A DNA stretch of 38,842 nucleotides, taken from the NCBI RefSeq assembly GCF_001436305.1, contig NZ_AZFO01000021.1:1-38842 (forward strand), read 5' to 3'. Positions 29,232 through 37,931 of this stretch are shown here, piece after piece. The position numbers and the translations under genes were made by a program. The DNA is from Lactobacillus ultunensis DSM 16047. GTDB taxonomy: Bacteria; Bacillota; Bacilli; Lactobacillales; Lactobacillaceae. The notes under the pieces are model-generated. The model saw only the letters and a program-made list of their open reading frames with translations, was not told the DNA's origin and made no database searches. How positions within the stretch are numbered: the stretch's first letter is position 1; each line of letters starts with the position of its first letter.

Positions 29232-30662
29232 ATGAATTTTAAATCGACTATCGGACTTGAAGTCCACTTCGAATTAAAGACAAAGAGCAAGATTTTCTCT
29301 CCTTCACCAGTAACCTATGGTGCTGAACAAAACACGGAGACTAATGTTATTGACTGGGCTATGCCTGGTACCTTGCCAATGGTTAACAAGAACGTTTACC
29401 GTTTAGGTATTATGGTTGCCATTGCAACTCACGCTCACATTTTGCCAACTACTCACTTTGACCGTAAGAACTACTTCTATCCTGATAACCCAAAGGCTTA
29501 CCAGATTACTCAGTTCTTCCAACCACTTGCTCGTGATGGTTACATCGAAGTTGAAGTTCGTGGCAAGAAGAAGAGAATCGGTATTCACGAAATGCACATT
29601 GAAGAGGATGCCGGTAAGAATACTCACGGAACCAACGGTTTCTCATATGTTGACTTAAACCGTCAAGGTGTTCCACTTCTTGAAGTTGTTTCAGAACCAG
29701 ATATGGAAGATCCAGAAGAAGCTTATGCTTACCTTGAAAAGCTTCGTAAGATTGTTCAGTTTACTGGTGCTTCTGACGTTAAGATGGAAGAAGGTTCAAT
29801 GCGTGTTGATACCAACATTTCCATCCGTCCTGCAGGTCAAAAGGAACTTGGTACTAAGGTTGAAATGAAGAACTTGAACTCATTCGACCACGTACGTCGT
29901 TCACTTGCCTACGAAGAAAAGCGTCAAGAGCAAGTTCTTTTGTCAGGTGGTCACGTTCAACTTTCAACTCGTCGTTTCGATGAAGCTACTGGCAAGACTG
30001 TTTTGGAACGTGTTAAGGAAGGCGCTTCTGATTACCGTTACTTCCCAGAACCAGATATTGCTCCTGACCACATTAGTCAAGAATGGATTGACGAAATCGC
30101 TAAGGAACTTCCAAAGGGGCCATTTGCTCGTTACGATGATTATGTCAACAAGTATGGTTTAAAGCCATATGATGCAAATGTTTTGCTTCAAACTAAGGAA
30201 AGTTCAGACTTCTTCGACAGTGCTGTTGCTGCAGGTGCTGACCCAACTCTTGCTGCTAACTGGATGAACACTCAAGTTAATGGTTACTTGAACGATCACC
30301 GTGTAAGTTTGAATGATATTAAGCTTACCCCAGAACACTTGGCAGAAATGATTAAGTTGATCAAGGATGGTACTATTTCATCTAAGATCGCTAAGAAGGT
30401 CTTTGCGGAAACCATCAAGAACGGTACTGATCCTAAGAAGTACGTTGAAGATAAGGGTATGGTTCAATTATCTGATACCAGTGTCCTTGCTCCAATGGTT
30501 AAGAAGGTTGTTGACGATAACCCTCAATCAGTTGAAGACTTCAAGAATGGTAAGGATCGTGCAATTGGTTACTTAGTTGGTCAAATCATGAAGCAAACTC
30601 GTGGTAAGGCTAACCCTAAGATTGTTAACAAGTTGCTAAACCAAGAATTGCAAAGTCGTTAG
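29232..30662 (+). CDS. gatB: Asp-tRNA(Asn)/Glu-tRNA(Gln) amidotransferase subunit B
   Basis: 476 residues, full length. The kinase-like cradle domain begins [19 protein letters not shown] and includes [15 protein letters not shown] and MRVDTNISI. The C-terminal helical and YqeY-like tail (from about 330, ending [20 protein letters not shown]) binds the tRNA. It activates the tRNA-bound Glu or Asp with ATP. GGAGG lies inside the end of gatA. The tRNA-Gln at 7461 is a predicted substrate in the same window. Confidence 0.97.
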   Translation: MNFKSTIGLEVHFELKTKSKIFSPSPVTYGAEQNTETNVIDWAMPGTLPMVNKNVYRLGIMVAIATHAHILPTTHFDRKNYFYPDNPKAYQITQFFQPLARDGYIEVEVRGKKKRIGIHEMHIEEDAGKNTHGTNGFSYVDLNRQGVPLLEVVSEPDMEDPEEAYAYLEKLRKIVQFTGASDVKMEEGSMRVDTNISIRPAGQKELGTKVEMKNLNSFDHVRRSLAYEEKRQEQVLLSGGHVQLSTRRFDEATGKTVLERVKEGASDYRYFPEPDIAPDHISQEWIDEIAKELPKGPFARYDDYVNKYGLKPYDANVLLQTKESSDFFDSAVAAGADPTLAANWMNTQVNGYLNDHRVSLNDIKLTPEHLAEMIKLIKDGTISSKIAKKVFAETIKNGTDPKKYVEDKGMVQLSDTSVLAPMVKKVVDDNPQSVEDFKNGKDRAIGYLVGQIMKQTRGKANPKIVNKLLNQELQSR

Positions 30663-30687
30663 TTTTTAAGACGTTAAGGTAGTAATT

Positions 30688-31608
30688 ATGACTAGTAAAG
30701 CAAGATTAATTTATAATCCTGTATCCGGTCACGAGCAAATGCCTAAAAATGTGGCCGATATTTTAGATGTATTAGAGCATGCTGGTTATGAAGCCAGTGC
30801 TTTTAGAACTACACCTGAAGAAAATAGTGCTCGCAATGAAGCTACACGTGCCGCGAAAGAAGGCTTTGATCTGATCGTTGCGGCAGGTGGAGATGGTACG
30901 ATCAATGAAGTAGTTAATGGAGTAGCTTTCTTAGAAAAAAGACCTAAGATGGCTATCATCCCTGCTGGTACTACTAATGATTATGCCCGTGCATTGGCTA
31001 TTCCGCGTGATAATATTCCAGATGCAGCCAAAGTCATTTTGAAGAATAAAACACGCAAAATGGATATCGGTAAAGCAGTCTTTGGCGATCAAACTCAATA
31101 TTTTGTAAATATTGCTGCCAGCGGTTCTTTAACAGAATTAACGTATGGTGTTCCATCCGAAGTCAAGTCAGCTTTAGGCTATGCTGCATATCTTATTAAA
31201 GGCGCGGAAATGTTGCCTCACTTGAGTGAGAATGAGATGCGGTTGACTTATGATGATGGTGTTTATGAAGGCAAGCTCTCAATGTTCTTGTTGGGAATGA
31301 CCAATTCAATTGGTGGGTTTGAACAAGTTATGCCTGATGCACAACTTAGCGATGGCTTGTTCCAATTGATCGTGGTTAAACCTTCTGATCCTGTCAGCAT
31401 GATGAAGTTGATGGCTTTGGCTTTAAATGGTAAGCACGTTGATGATCCAAATATTATTTATACCAAGACAACCAGTTTAAAGGCTGAGTTAATTGGTAAA
31501 AGTGAAGGACAAGATTTACCAGTTAACCTTGATGGTGAAATTGGTGGCTATTGTCCAGTTGAATTTAAGAATTTGAAGCAACATATTGAATTTTATGTTG
31601 GTGGATAA
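30688..31608 (+). CDS. dagK: Diacylglycerol/lipid kinase family protein
   Basis: 306 residues. The DAGK catalytic domain shows ARLIYNPVSGHEQM at the N-terminus, VAAGGDGTINEVVNG (the GGDGT nucleotide-binding motif) near residue 70, and IPAGTTNDYARAL near 97. The Bacillus homologue DgkB recycles diacylglycerol to phosphatidic acid, produced in lipoteichoic acid synthesis. The conserved position after gatCAB supports this assignment over other lipid kinases. It lies 25 bases after gatB. Confidence 0.92.
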   Translation: MTSKARLIYNPVSGHEQMPKNVADILDVLEHAGYEASAFRTTPEENSARNEATRAAKEGFDLIVAAGGDGTINEVVNGVAFLEKRPKMAIIPAGTTNDYARALAIPRDNIPDAAKVILKNKTRKMDIGKAVFGDQTQYFVNIAASGSLTELTYGVPSEVKSALGYAAYLIKGAEMLPHLSENEMRLTYDDGVYEGKLSMFLLGMTNSIGGFEQVMPDAQLSDGLFQLIVVKPSDPVSMMKLMALALNGKHVDDPNIIYTKTTSLKAELIGKSEGQDLPVNLDGEIGGYCPVEFKNLKQHIEFYVGG

Positions 31609-31625
31609 AATTCAAATATAAAAAT

Positions 31626-31671
31626 AAGAAGGCAACAATGATTTTGATGATCATTGTTGCCTTCTTTGTTT
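31626..31671 (+). terminator. Strong bidirectional terminator
   Basis: A perfect 17-bp stem (31626-31642/31650-31666) with a 7-base loop lies between dagK and the convergent gene at 31684. It ends the pcrA-dagK operon. Confidence 0.92.
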
Positions 31672-31683
31672 TTGCTTAATTAA

Positions 31684-32388
31684 TTAGTTACGGTCGTTAC
31701 CCATACCAAAGATTTGAAGCAAGAAGAGGAAGATGTTTACAAAGTCTAAGTAGAGTTGCAAAGCTCCTAAAATAGCAAGACCATTAGTAGGGACTTGACT
31801 ACCATAACTGTTGTAAATGTTCTTCATCTTTTGAGCATCATAAGCTGTTAAACCGGTGAAGATTACGACGCCGATGATTGAAAATACGAAAGTTGCAACT
31901 GAGTTGCGTAAGAACATATTCACAATCATAGCAACTATTAAACCAATTAAAGCAGCTCCCATGTAAGAACCTAAATTGTTAAGATTCTTTTTGGTAAAGG
32001 TACCAAACAAGGCCATTGAGCCAAATACTGCAGCTGATGATAAGAATGCCGTACCAATTTGAGCTTGAGTATAATAGCCTGCCAATAAGGCAAATTCAAA
32101 GCCATAGATTACTGCTAAGATCATTAACATAATAAAACCAGCAACAGGATTTCTAGTAGCCTTGAAACTAATTCCCATTGATAAAGCAATTGGAACGAAC
32201 AAGATTACCCACATAAATGCAGGTGGCATATTCATCACTGCAGATCTGAAAACGGTCATTGTCAAAAATGCAGCTATAGCTGAAACAAGGACGGCTAAGC
32301 CCATGTAGCCATACATTTTTGAGAGAAAACCATTAACTTCTGCCACATCGTGAACTTCACGACGTTCTGGACTTGAAAAGTTATCCAT
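31684..32388 (-). CDS. Bax inhibitor-1/YccA family membrane protein
   Basis: 234 residues with seven predicted membrane helices. The start MDNFSSPERREVHDVAEVN is hydrophilic. The region VFTGLTAYDAQKMKNIY near 175 is the family signature, and the end GALQLYLDFVNIFLFLLQIF is also typical. Homologues (YccA, BsYetJ) act as pH-sensitive Ca2+ leak channels or modulate membrane proteases; which applies here cannot be told. It is monocistronic on the minus strand. Confidence 0.9.
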   Translation of the reverse strand: MDNFSSPERREVHDVAEVNGFLSKMYGYMGLAVLVSAIAAFLTMTVFRSAVMNMPPAFMWVILFVPIALSMGISFKATRNPVAGFIMLMILAVIYGFEFALLAGYYTQAQIGTAFLSSAAVFGSMALFGTFTKKNLNNLGSYMGAALIGLIVAMIVNMFLRNSVATFVFSIIGVVIFTGLTAYDAQKMKNIYNSYGSQVPTNGLAILGALQLYLDFVNIFLFLLQIFGMGNDRN

Positions 32389-32566
32389 ATATGTGTCACT
32401 CTTTCTATTTAATTGTCCTATCTATTTTAACCTATTTAAATAAAAAGTATAAATTTTAGAATTTGAAATATTAAAACTTAATTTTTAGTTATGAAATTTC
32501 AAAATTGGGCAGATAAGTATCTAATTAATAAACTATTCAGTATAGTTAGGGAAAGGAGTGATTTAG

Positions 32567-32914
32567 ATGGATAAAAAATATTCAGATAGTGAAGTACGTG
32601 GTGAGCGCAGTAATCATCCAGAAAATTTAGATATTAAAGTTAAAGATAGTGAATTGTATTTTACACAGCAGGCTAAAGAAAAATATCGTGAATTAACTGG
32701 CTCGCAACGAACTTTTATTGATCGAGAATTAGATGATTTAAAATTCGGTCATGATAATGATAAAGATAAAATGGTTAATTATGAATTAGATCAAGCTCTA
32801 GTTTGGGAGAAAGATGATCAAGCAATAATCATTACGGATATTGTTTATCAACCGTATCGTGATAGTAAAAAGTATCAAAAAGCTCAAATTAGGATGAAGA
32901 AAATGAATAACTAG
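32567..32914 (+). CDS. Small acidic/basic cytoplasmic protein, unknown (weak RelE/ParE-like pattern)
   Basis: 115 residues, AAGGAGTG before the ATG, own terminator. The charged N-terminus (about 1-25) is followed by LYFTQQAKEKYRELTGSQRTFIDREL, then a strand-rich end (YELDQALVWEKDDQAIIITDI, RDSKKYQKAQIRMKK). The helix-then-strands layout faintly recalls RelE/ParE toxin folds, but no antitoxin gene is adjacent and no catalytic residue can be assigned. I do not recognise the family. Confidence 0.65.
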   Translation: MDKKYSDSEVRGERSNHPENLDIKVKDSELYFTQQAKEKYRELTGSQRTFIDRELDDLKFGHDNDKDKMVNYELDQALVWEKDDQAIIITDIVYQPYRDSKKYQKAQIRMKKMNN

Positions 32915-32922
32915 GGCAAAAG

Positions 32923-32945
32923 AAAAACGCGCTTAGCGCGTTTTT
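32923..32945 (+). terminator. Bidirectional intrinsic terminator
   Basis: A perfect 10-bp stem (32923-32932/32936-32945) between convergent genes, flanked by A and T runs on both sides. Confidence 0.9.
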
Positions 32946-32959
32946 AAATTGAATAATGT

Positions 32960-34336
32960 TTATTTCTTATTCTTAGCCCACTTTAAGCCAATGCCAGTTA
33001 CACCGCTTAAGATTGAGAAGACTGGTGAAAGCAAACTGAAGAAAACAAATGGTAGGAAATGAAGTACAGGTACACCTAAAGCAGATGCCGCAAATGAACC
33101 AGCAACACCCCATGGGATCAAGTAGTTGATAACACTACCACCATCTTCAAGTACACGGCTAAGAGCTAATGGTGATAAATGAATTTTATCAAAGGCGGAT
33201 TTAAATGCACGACCTGGCAAAATTACTGATAAGTATTGTTCGCCCACGAATAAGTTAATGCAGATACCTGAAAGAATAGTGACAGTGATTAAACGACCAG
33301 GCTTGGTTAAGTGCTTAACAAGTGGTTCCATAGCGCTTTGAACTACGTTGAATTTCATTAACATCCCACCTAAAGAAAGAGTGGAAATGATCAACGCAAC
33401 GGTGGCCATCATGCTAGAAATACCACCACGGGTAAGCAATGCATTAACGGATTGATCGCTCGTTTTAGCAACGAAACCATTCATGATTAAATTGTTCAAT
33501 GATTGTACAGTTTCATGTGGGCTTTCCACAAAAATCATGATGACAGTGACTGCAATATTAATAAATAAAGTAGGAATTGCAGGGATCTTACGCCATGCGC
33601 AGATAAACATCAAAATGATTGGAATAACTGCCCACCAAGAAATGACGAAGTTGGATTGTAAAATTGCTGAAGTATGTTCGATCTTAGTTGGATCCATATG
33701 ACCGCTGTTGCCGAGAATCCAGAATAAGATAAGAGAAACTACAAATGATGGAATAGTTGACCACATCATGTTCTTGATATGAGCAAATAATTCACTTTCT
33801 GCGACGGCAGAGGAGAGGTTAGTAGAATCTGACAAAGGGGACATCTTATCGCCGAAAACAGCTCCAGAAATGATAGCTCCGGCTACTAAAGCAGGATTAG
33901 CATTCATGCTGGCCCCGATACCGAACAGAGCGATACCTACAGTGGAAATGGTAGTAAAACCACTACCGATTGCAATTCCGACAATCGAACAAACAATGAA
34001 TACTGATGGTACAAAGAAACTACCACTGATTAAGTGGAAACCCAGGACCATGATAGATGGAATGATTCCAGCTTTAATCCAAAGCCCAATTAAGGCACCA
34101 ATTAAAATGAAAATAAAGATTGGAATAATTGCGACTCCGATACCTTCTTTAATACCATCTTGGACATCTTTCCAAGTAAAGCCCCGAAATCTTGCCCAAA
34201 AAGTTAACAACAATACTGTGAATAAAACAGGTACTTCTGGTGATAAACCAAATTTAATAACTGAGATTCCTAGCACTGCTAGGAGAATAATTAGAATTAT
34301 GATTGATTCAGCGAAAGATACTTTCTTTTTCTCCAT
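32960..34336 (-). CDS. nhaC: NhaC-family Na+/H+ antiporter-like transporter, candidate tyrosine transporter
   Basis: 458 residues from the ATG at 34336 (GGAGGAA at correct spacing; the in-frame TTG at 34351 lies before it). About 11-12 membrane helices. FGDKMSPLSDSTNLSSAVAE near residue 165 is the NhaC signature with the conserved Asp residues. VIMIFVESPHETV and ISSMMATVALIIS are later segments. A T-box leader with a UAC specifier precedes it, so its expression should rise when tyrosyl-tRNA is uncharged. That fits earlier comparative proposals that some NhaC proteins (YheL type) move tyrosine or a related compound. It interrupts the usual dagK-rlmCD neighbourhood. Confidence 0.9.
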   Translation of the reverse strand: MEKKKVSFAESIIILIILLAVLGISVIKFGLSPEVPVLFTVLLLTFWARFRGFTWKDVQDGIKEGIGVAIIPIFIFILIGALIGLWIKAGIIPSIMVLGFHLISGSFFVPSVFIVCSIVGIAIGSGFTTISTVGIALFGIGASMNANPALVAGAIISGAVFGDKMSPLSDSTNLSSAVAESELFAHIKNMMWSTIPSFVVSLILFWILGNSGHMDPTKIEHTSAILQSNFVISWWAVIPIILMFICAWRKIPAIPTLFINIAVTVIMIFVESPHETVQSLNNLIMNGFVAKTSDQSVNALLTRGGISSMMATVALIISTLSLGGMLMKFNVVQSAMEPLVKHLTKPGRLITVTILSGICINLFVGEQYLSVILPGRAFKSAFDKIHLSPLALSRVLEDGGSVINYLIPWGVAGSFAASALGVPVLHFLPFVFFSLLSPVFSILSGVTGIGLKWAKNKK

Positions 34337-34353
34337 TTTTGCTTCCTCCAAAT

Positions 34354-34576
34354 AAAAAAAGCCCCGCTGACCTAAGTCAACGGGACGACGATAGCCGTGG
34401 TACCACCCACTCTTTCAAGTATAAGAACTTGAATCTCTATCAGATGGTAACGGTTCTGAAAATTATCCGAACAATGATTAATCACGATGTAATTCACTTA
34501 ACTTCGCCTGCCTGGTTTGCAGCTACCACCAGTTCTCTAAACTCCGAACGAAGTTGCTACTGTTTCGTTGATTGTT
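34354..34576 (-). ncRNA. T-box riboswitch with Tyr (UAC) specifier
   Basis: On the minus strand the leader has a stem I base (AATCAACGA with TCGTGATT), AGTA on the 5' side of the specifier loop, and GTGAATTACA on the 3' side. GAA, one base, then UAC and A follow the known layout, so UAC (34489-34491) is the specifier for tyrosine. The AGAGA motif and apical loop (GGTGGTAGCTGCAAACC) follow in stem I. The T-box GGGTGGTACCACGGC lies at 34394-34408, its TGGTACCACG pairing with the tRNA acceptor end. The terminator stem is 34363-34371/34376-34384, with a T run before the nhaC Shine-Dalgarno. Confidence 0.92.
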
Positions 34577-34582
34577 GAAATT

Positions 34583-34611
34583 ATGATAGCAACATTAAAA
34601 TTAACTGTCAA
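34583..34611 (-). promoter_or_regulatory. Promoter of the T-box/nhaC unit
   Basis: On the minus strand TTGACA (34606-34611), a 17-base spacer and TATCAT (34583-34588), directly ahead of the leader. Confidence 0.8.
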
Positions 34612-34692
34612 TACTTTTAACAAAATAAATTTTTAAAACATAGTTTTTATCTGAGTATTATAATATAAAAAGACGTTTATTGAAAAGGCAGA

Positions 34693-36045
34693 ATGAATAT
34701 GCAGAAAAATCAAATTATCGATTTAGAGATAACTGATCTTTCATATGAAGCAATGGGTGTAGCCCATTACAATGGAATGACGGTTTTCGTCACTAATGCA
34801 CTTCCTGGTGAAGTAGTTAGTGCAAAAATATTAAAAGTGAAGAAAAACTTTGCTTTTGCCAAAATTGAAAAAATTAAAAAAGAGAGTCCTGATCGAGTTA
34901 AAATCAAACTTAACCAGTGGGTTCAAACTGGTTTGGCTTCTTTAGCTCATATTAAGTATGAAAAGCAACTTGTTTTTAAACGTAATCAAGTGGTTAACTT
35001 ACTTAAGAAAGCACACTTAGATGATATTGAAGTTGGGCAAACTTTGGCTAGCCCAGAGCAGAAGGGCTATCGTAATAAAGCCCAGGTGCCAGTTCGTGAA
35101 GTAAAAGGGAAACTAGAGATTGGTTTCTTTAGAAGACATTCTCATGATTTAGTGCCACTGACTAATTTCTTCACCACTGATCCTGAGATTGATCGTGTCT
35201 TAGTAGCTGTACGTGACGTTTTACGAAGAAATCAAGTTCCTGCTTATGATGAGATTCATAACAAGGGTGAAGTTCGCTATCTTGATGTGCGCCGTAGCAA
35301 GGCAACGGGCGAGATTATGGTAATTCTAGTTTGTTTGCACAATGATTTTGTTCAATTGCCTAGAGTTGCTGCTGAGATCAGTCAGATCCCAGGTGTGACT
35401 AGCATTATTTTGAATCATAATCCTAAGAAGACTAATGTGATTTTAGGTCAAAAAGATTACGTGGTTTATGGTGATGATCATATTACCGATCAGATTGGCA
35501 ACTTGAAATTTCGAATTTCACCTAAGAGTTTCTTCCAAATCAATTCATTGCAGACACCACGGTTGTACAATCTAGCCATTGAAAAGGCTGATTTGAAACC
35601 AAGCGATGTGGTAGTTGATGCTTATTCTGGTATTGGAACTATTGGGTTGAGCGTAGCTAAACACGTTAAGGCTGTCCGTGGTATGGAAGTTATTGCTGAT
35701 GCGGTTAGGGATGCTAATGCCAATGCTAAATTGAATAATATTAGCAACGCTAAGTATGTGACTGGCAAAGCAGAAGAAATCATGCCACACTGGGCTAAAG
35801 AAGGACTGAAGACTGATGTAGTCTTTGTTGATCCGCCTAGAAAAGGTTTGACGCCTGAATTTATCGATGCAACTGTGAAGACAGGGCCAAAAAAGGTAGT
35901 TTATATTTCTTGCAATCCAGCTACAATGATTCGTGATTTGCAACTCTTTAAAGAACAAGGCTATCAGTTTGATCGAATTGATCCTGTAGACATGTTCCCT
36001 CAAACTCCACATGTTGAAGCTGTGACGATACTTACTAAGAATTAA
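34693..36045 (+). CDS. rlmCD: 23S rRNA (uracil-5-)-methyltransferase, RlmCD/RumA family
   Basis: 450 residues. An N-terminal TRAM/OB domain (about 1-60, VTNALPGEVVSAKI) binds RNA. The SAM-dependent domain follows: VVDAYSGIGTIGL near 313, FVDPPRKGL near 380, and ISCNPATMIRDL with the catalytic Cys407. SPKSFFQINSLQTPRLYN near 277 is the family's Gln-containing motif. It methylates U747 and/or U1939 in 23S rRNA. The four-Cys iron-sulfur site of E. coli RumA, expected after about residue 75, is missing: NQWVQTGLASLAHIKYE has no Cys. ATG 34693 follows AAAGGCAG; 34699 is an alternative. Confidence 0.92.
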   Translation: MNMQKNQIIDLEITDLSYEAMGVAHYNGMTVFVTNALPGEVVSAKILKVKKNFAFAKIEKIKKESPDRVKIKLNQWVQTGLASLAHIKYEKQLVFKRNQVVNLLKKAHLDDIEVGQTLASPEQKGYRNKAQVPVREVKGKLEIGFFRRHSHDLVPLTNFFTTDPEIDRVLVAVRDVLRRNQVPAYDEIHNKGEVRYLDVRRSKATGEIMVILVCLHNDFVQLPRVAAEISQIPGVTSIILNHNPKKTNVILGQKDYVVYGDDHITDQIGNLKFRISPKSFFQINSLQTPRLYNLAIEKADLKPSDVVVDAYSGIGTIGLSVAKHVKAVRGMEVIADAVRDANANAKLNNISNAKYVTGKAEEIMPHWAKEGLKTDVVFVDPPRKGLTPEFIDATVKTGPKKVVYISCNPATMIRDLQLFKEQGYQFDRIDPVDMFPQTPHVEAVTILTKN

Positions 36046-36052
36046 ATGTGAA

Positions 36053-36090
36053 AAAAGCATACTAATTTTAGATATAAAAGCGTACTAATT
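36053..36090 (+). repeat. Tandem direct repeat with one difference ahead of a terminator
   Basis: AAAAGCATACTAATT (36053-36067) and AAAAGCGTACTAATT (36076-36090) differ by one base. The second is the 5' arm of the following terminator; the first could pair with the same 3' arm less perfectly. Confidence 0.75.
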
Positions 36091-36123
36091 CGTTTAATAT
36101 TTCGAAATAGTACGCTTTTTTGT
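36076..36123 (+). terminator. Intrinsic terminator after rlmCD
   Basis: Arms 36076-36087 and 36108-36119 form a 12-bp stem, with an inner TTCG/CGAA pairing in the loop, followed by T residues. Confidence 0.85.
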
Positions 36124-36491
36124 TTTGAAAAGAGATATCACATATTAGCTATATTATATTATAAAAATACAGTTAACCCGCCTAAAAGCGGTGAAAAATG
36201 TCCCTGTATGGTTGCTTTTTAAAAATTTTTTCAAATTTTTTTATTTTGTTTATTTCTATTCAAAAGTACAACTTGTATTGAAAATTTGCTAGCTCTTAAA
36301 TGAAAATAAAACTATATATAACGCATAAAGTATATTTAAATAAGCGGATAATAAGTGTGAAACACATGCGTATATATATGGCTGAAAACGGTAAAAAGAC
36401 TGTTAAAATGGCATTTTGAGTTTGAAACAGAATCAAAATCTATTATCATATAGGTAAGCAATGGAGAGCGAATAGAGGTAGTGAAATAAAT
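36124..36491 (+). other. AT-rich 368-base intergenic region with small hairpin
   Basis: No coding sequence found. A hairpin with outer arms ATACAG (36167-36172) and CTGTAT (36204-36209) encloses CCGC/GCGG (36178-36181/36188-36191), preceded by TATATT at 36150-36155 as a possible -10 box and followed by a T/A-rich tract. A GTGT/ACAC mini hairpin lies at about 36356-36365. TTGAAA (36422-36427), 16 bases and TATCAT (36444-36449) form a second promoter candidate for the downstream gene. The Rfam 23S-methyl motif is known upstream of such methyltransferase genes in Lactobacillales, and this could be related, but I cannot confirm it by eye. Confidence 0.4.
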
Positions 36492-37841
36492 ATGAAAGTG
36501 AATAATGTTGTTACTTTGGATATAAATAGTTTGTCATTCGATGCTATGGGAATTGGCAAACTAGATGGCAAAAAAATTTTTGTTACTAATGCCTTACCAG
36601 GTGAAAAAATAAAAGCAAAGATTGTGCAAGTTAAACATGATTACGCTGTAGGTCAAGTGGAAGAAATTATTAAAAGAAGTCCAGAACGAAATAATGGTGA
36701 AAATGATCAATGGGCTAAAGATGGTTTTGATAACTTGGCTAACTTAAAGTATGAATATCAATTAAAATTTAAACATGATCGGATTATGGAGTTGCTCAAG
36801 CAGGCAGGTTTAGCTGATATTAAAGTAAAAGATACAGTTCCTAGCCCTAAGCAGGTCGGTTATCGTAATCAAAGATTGGTTTATGTAAGAAATTATCATG
36901 GTCAACTTGAGTTTGGTTTCTTAAAACCATATACCCATGAGTTTGAACCAGTTGATAATTTCTTAACTACCGATAAACAATTAAGCAAAGTTTTGATGGG
37001 AATTCGAGACATTTTACGTGAAATGAAAATTCCTGCTTATGATCCTAAGACTAATACTGGTTTTATTCGTAACGTGGATGTTCGCCGTTCAAATAAGACG
37101 GGTGAGATTATGGTAATCTTGGTCACCCGACAAAAGGATAGACCTGACTTGCCTAGGTTGTATGCATTGCTGACCGAAAAGATGCATGACATTAATGGAA
37201 TCTCTATGAATTATAATCCTCATCAAACTGAAAAAATTTGGGGAAGCAGCGACATACCTCTTTGGGGTGTAGATTATTTAACTGAAGAAATTAATGGATT
37301 GAAGTTTCAAATTTCGCCACAGAGCTATTTCCAATTTAATTCATTACAAGCACCAGTTGTGCGCGACATTGCTATTAAAGAAGCTGATATTCAACCCGAT
37401 GATGTTGTAATAGACGCATATTCTGGTGTTGGCACTATCGGTTTGTTAGCCGCAAAAAAGGCCAAAGAAGTACGAGAAATTGAAACAGTTGTTGCATCGG
37501 TTAGGGATGCTCGTCGCAATGCTGAAAATAACCAAATTGACAATGCCAAATTCTTTAAGGGAAATGCTGATCAAGTATTGGCTCGTTGGAATAAGCAATG
37601 ATTAAAGCCAGATATTGTTTTTGTCGATCCACCAAAAAAGGGATTAAGTAAAGGTTTCATTAATACGTTAGCTCAGATGGGAGTTAAAAAGGTGGTTTAT
37701 GTTTCTGCAAGTCCAGCTACCTTGGTTCGCGATATTAAAGAAGCTTCGAAGTATGGCTATCATTGTGATCATATTACTCCAATTGATTTAGCACCGCAGA
37801 AATCTGAAATTAAGAGCGTTACCCTATTGCAGTTGAAATAG
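36492..37841 (+). pseudogene. Second RlmCD-like methyltransferase, interrupted by in-frame TGA
   Basis: The complete frame has 449 codons, as long as the rlmCD gene upstream and clearly a paralogue (VTNALPGEKIKAKI, ISPQSYFQFNSLQAPVV, VIDAYSGVGTIGLLAA, VFVDPPKKGLS). A TGA at codon 370 (37599-37601) splits it in RWNKQ-LKPDIVFVDPP, where the other copy has KEGLKTDVVFVDPP; one base change from GGA explains it. Separately, codon 406 (37707-37709) is Ala (VSASPATLVRD) where the family has the catalytic Cys, a change needing several base substitutions and therefore older than the stop. The iron-sulfur Cys cluster is also absent. The AT-rich leader holds a hairpin. Confidence 0.88.
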
Positions 37842-37931
37842 TTATTAAGTTTTACACATCTATTAATTAGGATTATAATTGCACTGCTACAGAAATTATT
37901 TAGATAAAATTTCTTTAATTGTGGGGTAAAG

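Noticed and set aside
33870-34355. 161-codon open frame opposite nhaC
   Set aside because: It lies entirely antisense to a well supported transporter gene and its T-box side, has no ribosome binding site and a composition of shadow type.
35572-36060. 162-codon open frame opposite rlmCD
   Set aside because: It is a shadow of the methyltransferase motifs; no start signals.
37599-37601. TGA read as selenocysteine in the RlmCD-like gene
   Set aside because: The paralogue has Gly at this place, no SECIS-like hairpin is obvious, and lactobacilli lack known selenocysteine machinery.
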